Shown here: positions 44,202 to 55,259 of the stretch, piece by piece
Layout of the letters: each line of letters begins with the position of its first letter
Numbering within the stretch: position 1 is the first letter of the stretch
Assembly (NCBI GenBank): GCA_964536015.1
Contig: CAZHVS010000006.1
Coordinates: 62,001 to 126,000, forward strand
Direction: 5' to 3'
Source of the DNA: CAZHVS01 sp964536015
GTDB lineage: Bacteria > Bacteroidota > Ignavibacteria > Ignavibacteriales > Ignavibacteriaceae
DNA length: 64,000 nucleotides
Notes under the pieces: generated by a model
Told to the model about the DNA's origin: nothing
Database searches by the model: none
The model's input: the letters and a program-made list of their open reading frames with translations, nothing else
Made by a program: the position numbers and the translations under genes

Positions 44202-44735
44202 ATGAAAAAATTACTGATTTATTCGTTTATCGTTTTATTGTCTATTTCCAGCTTCGCATGTGAAAAAAATGACAAAGAAAATTCTTCGTTTGAGAATAGT
44301 AGTCTTCCATTGGACGGAAATAAAAAAGCACCCGATTTTGCATTAACCAGTGTTGATGGAAAAATCATTAAATTATCGGATTATAAAGGTAAAGTTGTTA
44401 TAATAGATTTCTGGGCTACCTGGTGTCCTCCTTGTCGAAAAGGAATTCCTGACTTGATTGCTATTCAAAATGAATATGCCGGTAAAGTAGTAGTAATTGG
44501 TATTTCTGTTGACCGTGAAGGACAAACAAAGCAAGATGTGCCTGGTTTTATAAAAAGTAATGGAATAAATTATCCCATTGTTTATTTCACTGATAAAGTT
44601 GTAAATGATTTTGGAGGTATAGAAGCTATTCCAACTTCATTTGTAATTGATAAGAAAGGCAACATTGTTGATACACATGTGGGATTAGTTCCAAAATCAA
44701 CTTTGACAAATAAGATCAATTCACTTTTGAATTAA
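44202..44735 (+). CDS. TlpA/ResA-like thioredoxin lipoprotein
   Basis: About 177 aa from the ATG at 44202, preceded by AAGGAA. The frame is open upstream to 44148, but that gives a poor signal peptide. The lipobox SSFAC ends a clear signal. The AhpC/TSA-thioredoxin fold has APDFALTSVDGKIIKLSDYK, the active site WCPPC in FWATWCPPCRKG, and the cis-proline region EAIPTSFVID. It should be a periplasm-facing thiol reductant, for example for cytochrome c maturation, which fits the nearby multihaem cytochrome. That link is inference. Confidence 0.9.
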   Translation: MKKLLIYSFIVLLSISSFACEKNDKENSSFENSSLPLDGNKKAPDFALTSVDGKIIKLSDYKGKVVIIDFWATWCPPCRKGIPDLIAIQNEYAGKVVVIGISVDREGQTKQDVPGFIKSNGINYPIVYFTDKVVNDFGGIEAIPTSFVIDKKGNIVDTHVGLVPKSTLTNKINSLLN

Positions 44736-44752
44736 TAAATTTTAAGAACTTG

Positions 44753-44787
44753 AAAAAAGGCGTTCATAAGGACGCCTTTTTTGTTTT
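44753..44787. terminator. bidirectional intrinsic terminator
   Basis: The stem AAAAAAGGCGT/ACGCCTTTTTT has an 8-nt loop and is followed by GTTTTT. It lies between the convergent tlpA-like (plus) and yyaL-like (minus) genes and could serve both. Confidence 0.92.
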
Positions 44788-44793
44788 TCATAT

Positions 44794-46878
<2,085 letters not shown>

Positions 46879-46903
46879 TTGAATTTATACTTTCAAAAAA
46901 AAA

Positions 46904-47362
46904 TTATTTAATTACTGCGCCAAGACCTTTAATTTGATAAATAGTTACCGGTCCTGTAATTGTTGATTTATCAAATTCTAAACCTTTTTCTTCAGCTTCA
47001 TGTTCATAATATTCAATAGCCATTTCCTGGTCCATTTCAATTTTATAAACTTTGCCTTCTACAATAGCTTCGTGTCCTTTTGCCTCCATTGGAAATACAA
47101 TTTCGCCATCTTTTACTTTAATTTTCATTTTCTGATTTAGTGCATCGCTTTTTAATTCCATCCAGCAGCCAGCCATAGAGCAGACATCAAGCACTTCACC
47201 TTTAACAAGGACTATTTTATTCAAATATTTTTCTGGAGAAGAAAGAATTTCAGAAATTTTTGTTGTATCGGTTATTGTTAATTCTTGTCCAAGTTTAATT
47301 TCTTTCTGGGCAAGTGTTACAAAACTAAAAAAGATTAAAATTAAATATAGTTTTTTAAGCAC
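46904..47362 (-). CDS. DUF4920-type secreted OB-fold protein
   Basis: 152 aa. A signal peptide (KLYLILIFFSFVTLAQ) precedes a small beta-barrel domain with KIVLVKGEVLDVCSMAGCWMEL. The CxxxxCW pattern (C62, C67 by count) is characteristic of DUF4920-like proteins, which are thought to bind metal or haem-related ligands. It is predicted to be periplasmic. It lies 25 bp before the yyaL-like gene on the same strand, so they may be co-transcribed. The function is unknown. Confidence 0.8.
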   Translation of the reverse strand: MLKKLYLILIFFSFVTLAQKEIKLGQELTITDTTKISEILSSPEKYLNKIVLVKGEVLDVCSMAGCWMELKSDALNQKMKIKVKDGEIVFPMEAKGHEAIVEGKVYKIEMDQEMAIEYYEHEAEEKGLEFDKSTITGPVTIYQIKGLGAVIK

Positions 47363-47674
47363 TGGTCATTCCTTTCATAATTTTATGTTTAAAGGTAACA
47401 AAATAATTTTATAAAAAATTCACTAAATGAGACCAATTAAAAGTATTAAATATATTTGACCGTTTCACAAAATAATTTAAGGATAGGATCGTTTGTTATC
47501 TTACAAACTAAGAATAAGTAAAATTTAAGTTGCCTTATTAAGTTTTTTGTTGTTTGCTTATTATAATAAACTACCTTAGGTTTCGATAGAAAAAATAAAG
47601 ATTTTTTAAAGCGTATTCTCAATTGAAAAAAGAAATCATATCGAAAATTTAACCCCAAAAATAAAGGAAAAATT
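47363..47674. other. 312-bp intergenic region with gdhA promoter
   Basis: This separates the divergent DUF4920 and first gdhA genes. A TATAAT at 47562-47567 is a candidate -10 for gdhA on the plus strand, without a good -35 at 17 bp. A small hairpin, GTTTGT/ACAAAC, lies at 47491-47508. An AAGGAAAAATT site precedes the gdhA ATG. No further gene is supported. Confidence 0.45.
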
Positions 47675-49015
47675 ATGTCTGAATATTTGCAAAAATTAAT
47701 TAATGATGTCAAGGCCAAGAATCCCTCAGAACCAGAGTTTCATCAAGCAGTACAAGAAGTACTTGAATCACTTGAAGTAGTTCTTGAACGCCACCCTGAA
47801 TACCGCTCAGGAAGAATTCTTGAAAGAATGGTAGAACCGGAACGTGTTATTATTTTCAGAGTTCCTTGGATGGATGATCAGGGAAATATTCATATCAACC
47901 GCGGTTATAGAATTGAAATGAACAGTGCAATCGGACCTTATAAAGGTGGATTAAGATTTCACCCTTCTGTAACTCTTGGAATTTTAAAGTTTTTAGCTTT
48001 TGAACAGGTATTTAAAAACAGTTTAACCACTTTGCCAATGGGTGGTGGAAAAGGTGGAAGTGATTTTGATCCTAAAGGAAAATCCGATAACGAAGTAATG
48101 CGTTTCTGCCAGAGTTTTATGACTGAGTTAGCACGCCACATCGGTCCTGATACGGATGTTCCCGCCGGTGATATTGGCGTTGGTGGAAGAGAAATAGGTT
48201 TCCTGTTTGGTCAATATAAAAGATTAAGAAATGAATTCACCGGAGTTCTTACAGGAAAAGGAATTAATTGGGGCGGTTCACTTATTCGTCCTGAAGCCAC
48301 AGGTTACGGTGCAACTTATTTTGCACAGGAAATGTTAAAAACCAAAGGACAAAGTTTTGATGGAAAAACTGTTGCAATTTCTGGTTTCGGAAATGTTGCG
48401 TGGGGAGCTGCTTTAAAGGTAACTCAACTTGGTGGAAAAGTTGTAACATTATCAGGACCTGACGGATTTATTTATGATCCTGATGGAATAAAAGGTGAAA
48501 AGATAGATTATATGCTTGAACTTCGTGCTTCTGCTCAGGATGCAGTTGAACCTTATGCAAAAAAATTCAAAGTGCCTTTCTATGCTGGCAAACGTCCATG
48601 GAGTGTTAAAGTTGATGTTGCTATGCCTTGTGCAACTCAAAATGAACTTGACGAAAATGACGCTAAAGAACTTGTTAAAAATGGTTGTATCTGCGTAGCA
48701 GAAGGTGCAAATATGCCCACAACTCTTGAAGGTTATAAAGTATTTGCACAGGCAAAAATTCTTTACTCACCTGGAAAAGCTTCAAACGCTGGTGGAGTTG
48801 CTACAAGCGGACTTGAAATGAGTCAGAACAGTATGCGTCTTCCTTGGTCTGCTGAAGAAGTTGACAGAAGATTATATGAAATTATGAAGAGAATTCATGA
48901 TACCTGTGTTGAAACGGCTGCTAAATATGGCTTTGCAGGAAACTATGTTGTTGGTGCTAACATAGCTGGTTTCCTTAAAGTTGCAGATGCAATGCTTGAC
49001 CAGGGACTTGTATAA
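47675..49015 (+). CDS. gdhA: glutamate dehydrogenase (first copy)
   Basis: 446 aa, normal small hexameric GDH. Substrate motifs are INRGYRIEMNSAIGPYKGGLRFH, LPMGGGKGGSDFDPKGKSD (catalytic lysine) and PAGDIGVGGREIG. The dinucleotide-binding loop is ISGFGNVAWGAALKVT, followed by TLSGPDGFIYDPDGI. It interconverts glutamate and 2-oxoglutarate plus ammonia. It differs from the second copy (58148-59509) mainly in this Rossmann domain, with SGPDG where the other has SDSNG, so the two may use different nicotinamide cofactors. A strong terminator follows. Confidence 0.95.
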   Translation: MSEYLQKLINDVKAKNPSEPEFHQAVQEVLESLEVVLERHPEYRSGRILERMVEPERVIIFRVPWMDDQGNIHINRGYRIEMNSAIGPYKGGLRFHPSVTLGILKFLAFEQVFKNSLTTLPMGGGKGGSDFDPKGKSDNEVMRFCQSFMTELARHIGPDTDVPAGDIGVGGREIGFLFGQYKRLRNEFTGVLTGKGINWGGSLIRPEATGYGATYFAQEMLKTKGQSFDGKTVAISGFGNVAWGAALKVTQLGGKVVTLSGPDGFIYDPDGIKGEKIDYMLELRASAQDAVEPYAKKFKVPFYAGKRPWSVKVDVAMPCATQNELDENDAKELVKNGCICVAEGANMPTTLEGYKVFAQAKILYSPGKASNAGGVATSGLEMSQNSMRLPWSAEEVDRRLYEIMKRIHDTCVETAAKYGFAGNYVVGANIAGFLKVADAMLDQGLV

Positions 49016-49039
49016 TACTATTAATTCCAGTCAAAAATT

Positions 49040-49068
49040 AAAAGACGACCGAAGAGTCGTCTTTTTTT
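49040..49068 (+). terminator. intrinsic terminator after first gdhA
   Basis: The stem AAAAGACGAC/GTCGTCTTTT with a 6-nt loop and a T-run starts 24 bp after the gdhA stop and isolates it from the PPDK_N-fusion operon. Confidence 0.92.
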
Positions 49069-49176
49069 ATTCTATCGTTCATTCCCTTTCAATATTTTTT
49101 TAATTACAATTTTTTCTATCAGTTGCAGGATATATATTTCTAAACAAAAAATATTTCTTTCCAATTTGGAGTAAGG

Positions 49177-52161
49177 ATGAGCAAGCTTAGTCACTTAAAT
49201 ACTGAAACATTCTTCGGAAGTCGTATTAAAAGATTCCAGCGTTTAATGCGGCACAAAGTAAGAGATATTCTTCTTGTATCAAGTCTTTACGACAATTATT
49301 TGTTTGAAGAAGATGGCAGACTATATGAATTAATCAGAGAAGAATATCAATCATTAAACTTAAGTCACGCTCCGGAAATTACTCCCGTTACAACTGGCGA
49401 AGAAGCCCTTGATATTCTGCAGCAAGAAGATAAATTCGATTTGATTATTACTACTCTCCATATAGAAGATATGCATGTAATAAAACTTGCACAAAGTATT
49501 CGTGAATTAGGCATTACTGCACCTATTATACTGCTTGCGTATGATAACAAGGAAAGAAAAGAAATTACTTCATATTATGATACTTCAATCTTTGATAGAA
49601 TTTTTATATGGCAGGGAGATTTCCGTCTGCTGATTGGAATTATTAAATGTGTTGAAGATAAACTTAATGTCGAGAATGATACAGAAGTTGCTGGTGTTCA
49701 ATCAATCATTCTTGTTGAAGACAATGTTAAGTTTTATTCAACTTATCTTCCTCTTGTTTATACAGAAATATTAAAACAATCACAAAGATTAATTTCTGAA
49801 GGAGTCAATCTTACACATAAATTTTTACGAATGCGAGCTCGACCTAAAATTCTTCTCTGCACAAATTATGAAGAGGCGATAAGCAATTTTGAAAAGTATA
49901 AAGAAAATGTACTTGGAGTAATAACAGATATTAACTACAGGCGACAAGGAGTAAGAGATCCCGAAGCAGGAATAAGATTTGCGAAGCATGTAAAATCCGA
50001 AGTTGAAGATATCCCTATCCTGCTGCAATCAAGTAATCCTGATTTTGCAGAGAAAGCTAAGGAAATTGGTGCTTGTTTTATCTTGAAAAATTCTCCTCAC
50101 CTTATGCAGGAATTAAGAGAATTTATGCTCAATAACTTTGGCTTTGGTGATTTCATTTTTCGAACATCAGACAAACAGGTTGTAGGCAAAGCCGCTAATT
50201 TACGCCAGCTTGAAGAACATTTGAAAATTATTCCAGAAGAAAGCGTGATATATCATGCATCAAGAAATGATTTTTCTAAATGGCTTAAAGCAAGAACCGA
50301 ATTCTGGCTGGCTTATCATCTGCGTCCTCATAAAGTTGAAGATTTTAAAAATGCAAATGATTTAAGAAATGAATTAATCGGTTCATTGCGACTTTACCGG
50401 GAACTTCAGCAAAGAGGAACAATTACTGATTTCAAAAAGGAATCCTTCGACCCTAAAAATAGTTTTGCAAGAATTGGCGGCGGCTCACTTGGTGGTAAAG
50501 CACGCGGACTTGGATTTGTTAATGCACTTATTAATAATTACAGTATGAGAGATAAATTTGATGGAATTGAAATTTCTGTCCCTTCCGCTGTTGTAATTGG
50601 TACTGATGTGTTCGATCAATTTCTTGCTGAAAATAAACTTTTTGATTTTGCACTAAATGAGATAGATGATAATGTTATAAACAGAAGATTTGTCCAAGCT
50701 CCTCATTTCCCAAAAGAAATAATTGATAGACTTCGCGACTTTCTTGAAATAATTCACGAGCCGCTTGCAGTTCGCTCTTCAAGTTTGCTTGAAGACTCTC
50801 AATTCCAGCCATTTGCAGGTGTATATCAAACATATATGATCCCAAATAATGATCCTTCAATGAAAGTGCGTCTTGAGGAATTGCTTGAATGCATTAAATT
50901 TGTTTATGCTTCTACTTTCTATAAAAGTGCAAAAGATTATATGAACGCAACAACTTACCGTCTTGAAGAAGAAAAAATGGCGGTAATTGTTCAACGACTT
51001 GTTGGAGCAGACCACGACTCAAGGTTCTATCCTGATTTTGCAGGAGTTGCTAAGTCATATAATTTTTATCCTGTGCCTCCACAAAAATCCACAGATGGTA
51101 TAGCTCTCGTAGCTCTGGGACTAGGAAAAACAGTTGTCGAAGGTGGAAATACAGTCCGCTTCTGTCCGAAATATCCGCGTCATTTATTACAATTTTTTTC
51201 CACTAAAGAAACTTTACGAAATGCTCAACAAATGTTCTGGGCATTGGATTTAAAAGGTAAACTTGATCATAATCTTGATCACACTCCTGATGTGCTTTTA
51301 CAGGAACTTGAATTAAGTCTTGCCGAAAAAGACGGAACACTTTTTCACGTAGGTTCAACTTATTCACCTGAGAATGATGCTGTTTATGATGGCATTTCAA
51401 GAAATGGGAGAAGAGTTGTAACATTTGCCCCTATCCTTAAACATAAAGTTTTTCCTTTAGCAGAAATTCTTGATGAACTGCTTGAACTTGGAACTTGGGG
51501 AATGGGAACTTATGTAGAAATGGAATTTGCAGTAAACATGAAAGTGCCCCAGGGAAAACCAAAAGAATTTGCTTTCCTGCAAATGCGTCCACTTGTTATC
51601 AGTCGTGAAATTGAAGAACTGAAAATTGAAACAATCAATCCTGAAGATCTTATTTGCCAGAGTTCTCAGGTGCTGGGAAATGGTTTGTATGATAATATTC
51701 ATGATGTTGTTTTTGTTGACATAAATAAATTCGACCGTTCAAAGACAAGAGAAACTGCTATTGAAGTAAATTATATAAATCAAAAACTTGTGAAAGAAAA
51801 AAGACCTTATTTACTTATTGGATTAGGACGCTGGGGAAGTTTTGACCACTGGCTGGGCATACCTGTAACCTGGGACCAAATTTCCGGCGCCAATGTAATT
51901 GTTGAATGTGGTTTCAAAGATTTTAATGTTACTCCTTCTCAGGGTTCACATTTCTTTCAGAACCTAACTTCTTTTCGAGTTGGTTACTTTACTGTTAATA
52001 ATGCTGAAAAAACTGCTTCGTTAGATTGGAACTGGCTTTTAGAACAAAAGCCGCTTGAAGAAATGAACTACATCAAACACATCAGATTCGAGAAACCAAT
52101 TACTATTAAAATTAACGGTCATCAAAACAGAGGAATAATCTTTAAACCTGGTAAATTGTGA
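49177..52161 (+). CDS. REC-REC-PPDK_N fusion protein
   Basis: 994 aa, soluble. It holds two receiver-like domains and then a PPDK/PEP-synthase ATP-grasp domain. REC1 (about 28-160) is degenerate: the acidic pair is SS (LLVSSLYD) and the phospho-Asp position is Thr (IITTLH). REC2 (about 175-320) looks functional, with E181/D182, D251 in ITDIN, Ser286 and K304. The PPDK_N part (about 430-820) has GGGSLGGKARGLGFVNAL and AVRSSSLLEDSQFQPFAG. No phosphohistidine swivel motif (GGxTSHxA) or PEP-binding C-domain was found, so a full PEP synthase reaction is unlikely. The tail has SQGSHFFQNLTSFRVGYF. The next two genes encode a two-component pair, each with a 4-nt overlap. Confidence 0.8.
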   Translation: MSKLSHLNTETFFGSRIKRFQRLMRHKVRDILLVSSLYDNYLFEEDGRLYELIREEYQSLNLSHAPEITPVTTGEEALDILQQEDKFDLIITTLHIEDMHVIKLAQSIRELGITAPIILLAYDNKERKEITSYYDTSIFDRIFIWQGDFRLLIGIIKCVEDKLNVENDTEVAGVQSIILVEDNVKFYSTYLPLVYTEILKQSQRLISEGVNLTHKFLRMRARPKILLCTNYEEAISNFEKYKENVLGVITDINYRRQGVRDPEAGIRFAKHVKSEVEDIPILLQSSNPDFAEKAKEIGACFILKNSPHLMQELREFMLNNFGFGDFIFRTSDKQVVGKAANLRQLEEHLKIIPEESVIYHASRNDFSKWLKARTEFWLAYHLRPHKVEDFKNANDLRNELIGSLRLYRELQQRGTITDFKKESFDPKNSFARIGGGSLGGKARGLGFVNALINNYSMRDKFDGIEISVPSAVVIGTDVFDQFLAENKLFDFALNEIDDNVINRRFVQAPHFPKEIIDRLRDFLEIIHEPLAVRSSSLLEDSQFQPFAGVYQTYMIPNNDPSMKVRLEELLECIKFVYASTFYKSAKDYMNATTYRLEEEKMAVIVQRLVGADHDSRFYPDFAGVAKSYNFYPVPPQKSTDGIALVALGLGKTVVEGGNTVRFCPKYPRHLLQFFSTKETLRNAQQMFWALDLKGKLDHNLDHTPDVLLQELELSLAEKDGTLFHVGSTYSPENDAVYDGISRNGRRVVTFAPILKHKVFPLAEILDELLELGTWGMGTYVEMEFAVNMKVPQGKPKEFAFLQMRPLVISREIEELKIETINPEDLICQSSQVLGNGLYDNIHDVVFVDINKFDRSKTRETAIEVNYINQKLVKEKRPYLLIGLGRWGSFDHWLGIPVTWDQISGANVIVECGFKDFNVTPSQGSHFFQNLTSFRVGYFTVNNAEKTASLDWNWLLEQKPLEEMNYIKHIRFEKPITIKINGHQNRGIIFKPGKL

Positions 52162-53579
52162 AAACTTCATTTCAAAAAATTTTAAACGATTTCCCTTCTG
52201 CCTTCTGCCTGCTTAATGAAGAAGGCATACTGTTAGAAACCAACAATTCTTTTTTGTCTTTAACAGGACTTACAAAAGATAACATAATCGGCAAACCTTT
52301 TTCATTTTCATTTAAGGAAGAAAATAAAAATGAGATTGATGAGCTTATAAAACTTAACACTCCTGTTGAAAAGAAAATTACTTTACAAAATAACCAAGCT
52401 AAACATTTTGAATTTTCTTCATCATCTTTTTATGATGGAAAAAATTCACGGCTTACTCTTTTAATGATTAAAGATATTTCAGACACAAAAAGATTTATTG
52501 AAGACCTAACTAAAAGTGAACAAAGATATAAAGAACTTTTTAACAACACCAATGACGCTGTGTTTGTCTGTTATATCAATTACGGAAAAACTTTAAGTAA
52601 TTTTGTTGAAGTAAATAATGTTGCGTGCAAACGACTTGGTTACTCAAAGGAAGAGTTGCTGACTACAAACCCAAGCTCGGTTGTGTTTGGTAACTTTGAA
52701 GGTGAAGTAGGGAATATTATTGACACACTATTTACTGAAGGACAGGTAATTTTTGAAGTTGTTCATCTTACTAAGAATGAAGAAAAAATTCCTGCAGAAA
52801 TAAGCGCTCATCTTTTTAATTATAATGAACGTCCTGCGTTGATTGCCATCTCAAGAGATTTATCTGAACGACAAAGAGTGGAAAATGAACTTCTTCTTAC
52901 TACTGAACAATTAAGAAATCTTGCCTCTCGTTTGCAGATTATTCGAGAAGAAGAAAGAACAATGATTGCTCGTGAAATTCATGATGAACTTGGTCAGGCA
53001 TTAACCGTGCTTAAAATACAGGTCTCGCTTCTTTCTAAAAAATTTTCTGACAAACAAAATGAATTCAGAAATATTACAGCTTCTGTTTCTGATTTGCTTG
53101 ATAAAACAATTGCATCTGTTCAAAAAATTACTACGAAGTTAAGACCGGGAATTCTGGATGAACTTGGTCTTGTTGCTGCAATTGAATGGCAAACCCAGGA
53201 CTTTGAACAAAGGACAAACATTGTTTGCGATGTAAATCTTCTTAAAGAAGAAATTAGTCTTGACCAGGAAATATCAACCGCTGTATTCAGAATTTTTCAG
53301 GAAGCTTTAACTAATGTTGCACGACACGCAAATGCAAGCAAAGTAAAAATTCAACTGACTGAATTTAAAAACACCTTAATACTTGAAGTAACTGATAACG
53401 GCAAGGGCATTACGCAAAGCCAGGTGAACAATCCGCAATCATTAGGTTTACTTGGAATTAAAGAGCGGGCTTTACTTTTTGGCGGTAAGGTAGAAATAAA
53501 AAGTTCTATGAAATGCGGAACAACTGTTAAGGTCGAAATTCCGTTTAACAACATTAACAAAAAAGATAATGCAAAATGA
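52158..53579 (+). CDS. PAS-domain sensor histidine kinase (NarX/DegS type)
   Basis: 473 aa, soluble; it starts with GTG overlapping the upstream stop by 4 nt. Two PAS domains (about 5-115 and 120-235; second motif NTNDAVFVCY) precede a HisKA_3 dimerisation domain with the phospho-acceptor H275 in AREIHDELGQ. The HATPase domain has NVARHANASKV, VTDNGKGI and LGLLGIKERALLFGGKVEI. With no membrane segment it should sense a cytosolic signal. The partner regulator is encoded immediately downstream (4-nt overlap). Confidence 0.92.
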   Translation: MKTSFQKILNDFPSAFCLLNEEGILLETNNSFLSLTGLTKDNIIGKPFSFSFKEENKNEIDELIKLNTPVEKKITLQNNQAKHFEFSSSSFYDGKNSRLTLLMIKDISDTKRFIEDLTKSEQRYKELFNNTNDAVFVCYINYGKTLSNFVEVNNVACKRLGYSKEELLTTNPSSVVFGNFEGEVGNIIDTLFTEGQVIFEVVHLTKNEEKIPAEISAHLFNYNERPALIAISRDLSERQRVENELLLTTEQLRNLASRLQIIREEERTMIAREIHDELGQALTVLKIQVSLLSKKFSDKQNEFRNITASVSDLLDKTIASVQKITTKLRPGILDELGLVAAIEWQTQDFEQRTNIVCDVNLLKEEISLDQEISTAVFRIFQEALTNVARHANASKVKIQLTEFKNTLILEVTDNGKGITQSQVNNPQSLGLLGIKERALLFGGKVEIKSSMKCGTTVKVEIPFNNINKKDNAK

Positions 53580-54205
53580 TAAAAATTTTATTAGCCGATG
53601 ACCATGCAATGGTGCGCGATGGTTTAAAATTAGTTCTCTCTGAAGATAAAGATATGAAAGTTGAAGGAGAAGCTTCAAACAGCAGCGAATTGTTTTCGCT
53701 TCTGCAAAATGCACAATTTGATATTGTTATTCTTGATATAAATATGCCCGGCAAAAGCGGCATTGATGCATTAAAAGATATCAAAATTTTGTACCCTCAT
53801 TTGCCAATACTGATATTAAGTATGTATGATGAAACTCAATATGGTGTCCGTGCAATTAAAGCAGGAGCCTCGGGTTACCTTACAAAGCAAAGTGCTGGAA
53901 ACGAACTTCTCTCAGCAATAAAAAAAATTGCCTGTGGAGGAAAATATATCTCCCCCCTGCTTGCCGAAAAACTTGCAGATAGTTTTGGAACCGTTCACAA
54001 AGAAAATCCGCACGAAATTCTTTCTGACCGTGAGTACGAAGTAATGACTAAAATTGCTTCAGGAAAATCGGCTGAAACCATTGCGGAAGAACTTTCTCTT
54101 AGCATACATACTGTCTATTCTTACCGCAACAGGATTATGGATAAGCTTCAACTCAAATCCAATATTGAAATAACCCACTATGTTATTAACCAGAAGTTAA
54201 TCTGA
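53576..54205 (+). CDS. NarL/LuxR-family response regulator
   Basis: 209 aa. The receiver domain has D8/D9 and phospho-acceptor D54 (VILDINMPGKSG), Thr/Ser in LPILILSMYDE, and Lys in GASGYLTKQSA. The C-terminal LuxR-type HTH (about 140-205) has LSDREYEVMTKIASGKSAET and the recognition-helix region LSIHTVYSYRNRIMDKL. It should bind DNA when phosphorylated by the kinase encoded just upstream. Target genes are not evident; the operon itself or the flanking gdhA copies are candidates. Confidence 0.95.
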   Translation: MIKILLADDHAMVRDGLKLVLSEDKDMKVEGEASNSSELFSLLQNAQFDIVILDINMPGKSGIDALKDIKILYPHLPILILSMYDETQYGVRAIKAGASGYLTKQSAGNELLSAIKKIACGGKYISPLLAEKLADSFGTVHKENPHEILSDREYEVMTKIASGKSAETIAEELSLSIHTVYSYRNRIMDKLQLKSNIEITHYVINQKLI

Positions 54206-54340
54206 GTTATTAAACTAAAAATAGCACTTGCAATTATCTAAGAGAAAAAATGATCCAATGTGCGATTTAGGAGCTAATGTGTAATGTGAGACCAGATTTT
54301 TTTTCAGATGAATGTAAATTTTTCTTGACTTTCTGTTTTT

Positions 54341-54362
54341 TTTTTCTTTTGCAAAAGAAAAA
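54341..54362. repeat. 22-bp perfect palindrome
   Basis: TTTTTCTTTTG joined to its reverse complement without a spacer, preceded by a long T-run. It lies 136 bp after the response-regulator stop. It could be a weak terminator-like structure or a simple-sequence palindrome. Confidence 0.5.
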
Positions 54363-54467
54363 TCCATTGATAGGTAAAAATGGCTTTGATTATTTTTTAG
54401 ATAATAGAGATATTAGAAATAACTTTTAGTTAATATAAATTATCAGCAAAATAATAAGGGAGAAAAT

Positions 54468-54650
54468 ATGTCCCCCGGTTGTCTTAAAACTTGTATAATC
54501 AATAGATTAAAAGAAGTAAACCAAAACAAAAAGAGAGGAAGAAGTGAACTAACAAACACCGCCGCAACACTAACAATAGAGTCAATAAACAAACAGAAAA
54601 AGTTTGTCCCTAACCACGCCACCCAAGCAGGAGTAACCCTATGCCTGTAA
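54468..54650 (+). CDS. doubtful 60-codon open frame
   Basis: 60 aa with a good AGGGAG site 6 nt before the ATG. The product (MSPGCLKTC to HATQAGVTLCL) shows no recognised domain. The DNA here is strongly A/C-rich and T-poor on this strand, unlike neighbouring genes, and read antisense it gives hydrophobic frames, so either reading may be accidental. It lies in the disturbed stretch between the regulator and the second gdhA. It is kept only because of the ribosome site. Confidence 0.25.
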   Translation: MSPGCLKTCIINRLKEVNQNKKRGRSELTNTAATLTIESINKQKKFVPNHATQAGVTLCL

Positions 54651-54766
54651 AAACACCACCACGAACAAACCAGAATGTAACAAGCATAAAATTTTTAATA
54701 GAAAAATGTGTAAAAATAAAAATGAACTATTATAAGTTATCCGTTAACTATCAAAAAAGGGATTTT

Positions 54767-55255
54767 ATGAAAACCAAACCAAAGTTATACTTAATAAAAA
54801 CCATTTCACTTTTACTGATATTTACTACACTATTTGCAGGCTGCTCAACAACAATTGTTAAAATGGAAGGTGAGACAACCGAACAATACCACAAACGTAT
54901 AAACGAGCTTTACAAAGAAGAAAGTAATTTTACTATTCTAACAATAGATGGAAAAGAGTATAGTGCTGACAAAATAAACTTGGCCACTGATAGCCTTAGT
55001 TTTAATGAATTCTGGTCTGATTCTCTCTGTTAATTTTCCCCTAATTATATTAAGACAATCAATTATTCGGAAAATTGGGTTGAAAATGGAATTTTGTGCT
55101 CAGGAATTGGTTTGGGTAGTTCGATACCCTTATGCTTTTTCTTAGATGCATTTCCTGAGTATTTAACACTTCTTGGGATTTTTGGATTAATTATTGGGTT
55201 TGTAATTGGTGCATTTACGACCCAAAACATAATCATACCAATAGAAGCGGAGTAA
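54767..55255 (+). pseudogene. small lipoprotein gene with an in-frame stop
   Basis: It starts at an ATG (54767) after AAAAGGGA. The signal ends in the lipobox LFAGC, followed by TTIVKMEGETTEQYHKRINEL. A TAA at 55031-55033 stops the frame, but the same frame continues without another stop to 55253-55255 and encodes a plausible C-terminal part: NYSENWVENGILCSGIGLG, then LLGIFGLIIGFVIGAF, a glycine-rich hydrophobic hairpin. Related small lipoproteins in Bacteroidota end with such a segment. The frame ends where the next gene begins, which also suggests the original length of about 162 codons. This looks like a nonsense mutation; a short functional form (89 aa) is possible. Confidence 0.65.
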
Positions 55256-55259
55256 TGAA

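Noticed and set aside
47446..47718. Minus-strand frame of 90 codons upstream of gdhA
   Set aside because: It runs through the gdhA leader and into its coding sequence on the opposite strand, has no ribosome site, and its hydrophobic/aromatic content reflects AT-rich DNA.
49177..52161. Annotation as a normal PEP synthase or pyruvate phosphate dikinase
   Set aside because: The swivel phosphohistidine motif and the PEP-binding barrel were not found; only the ATP-grasp part is supported.
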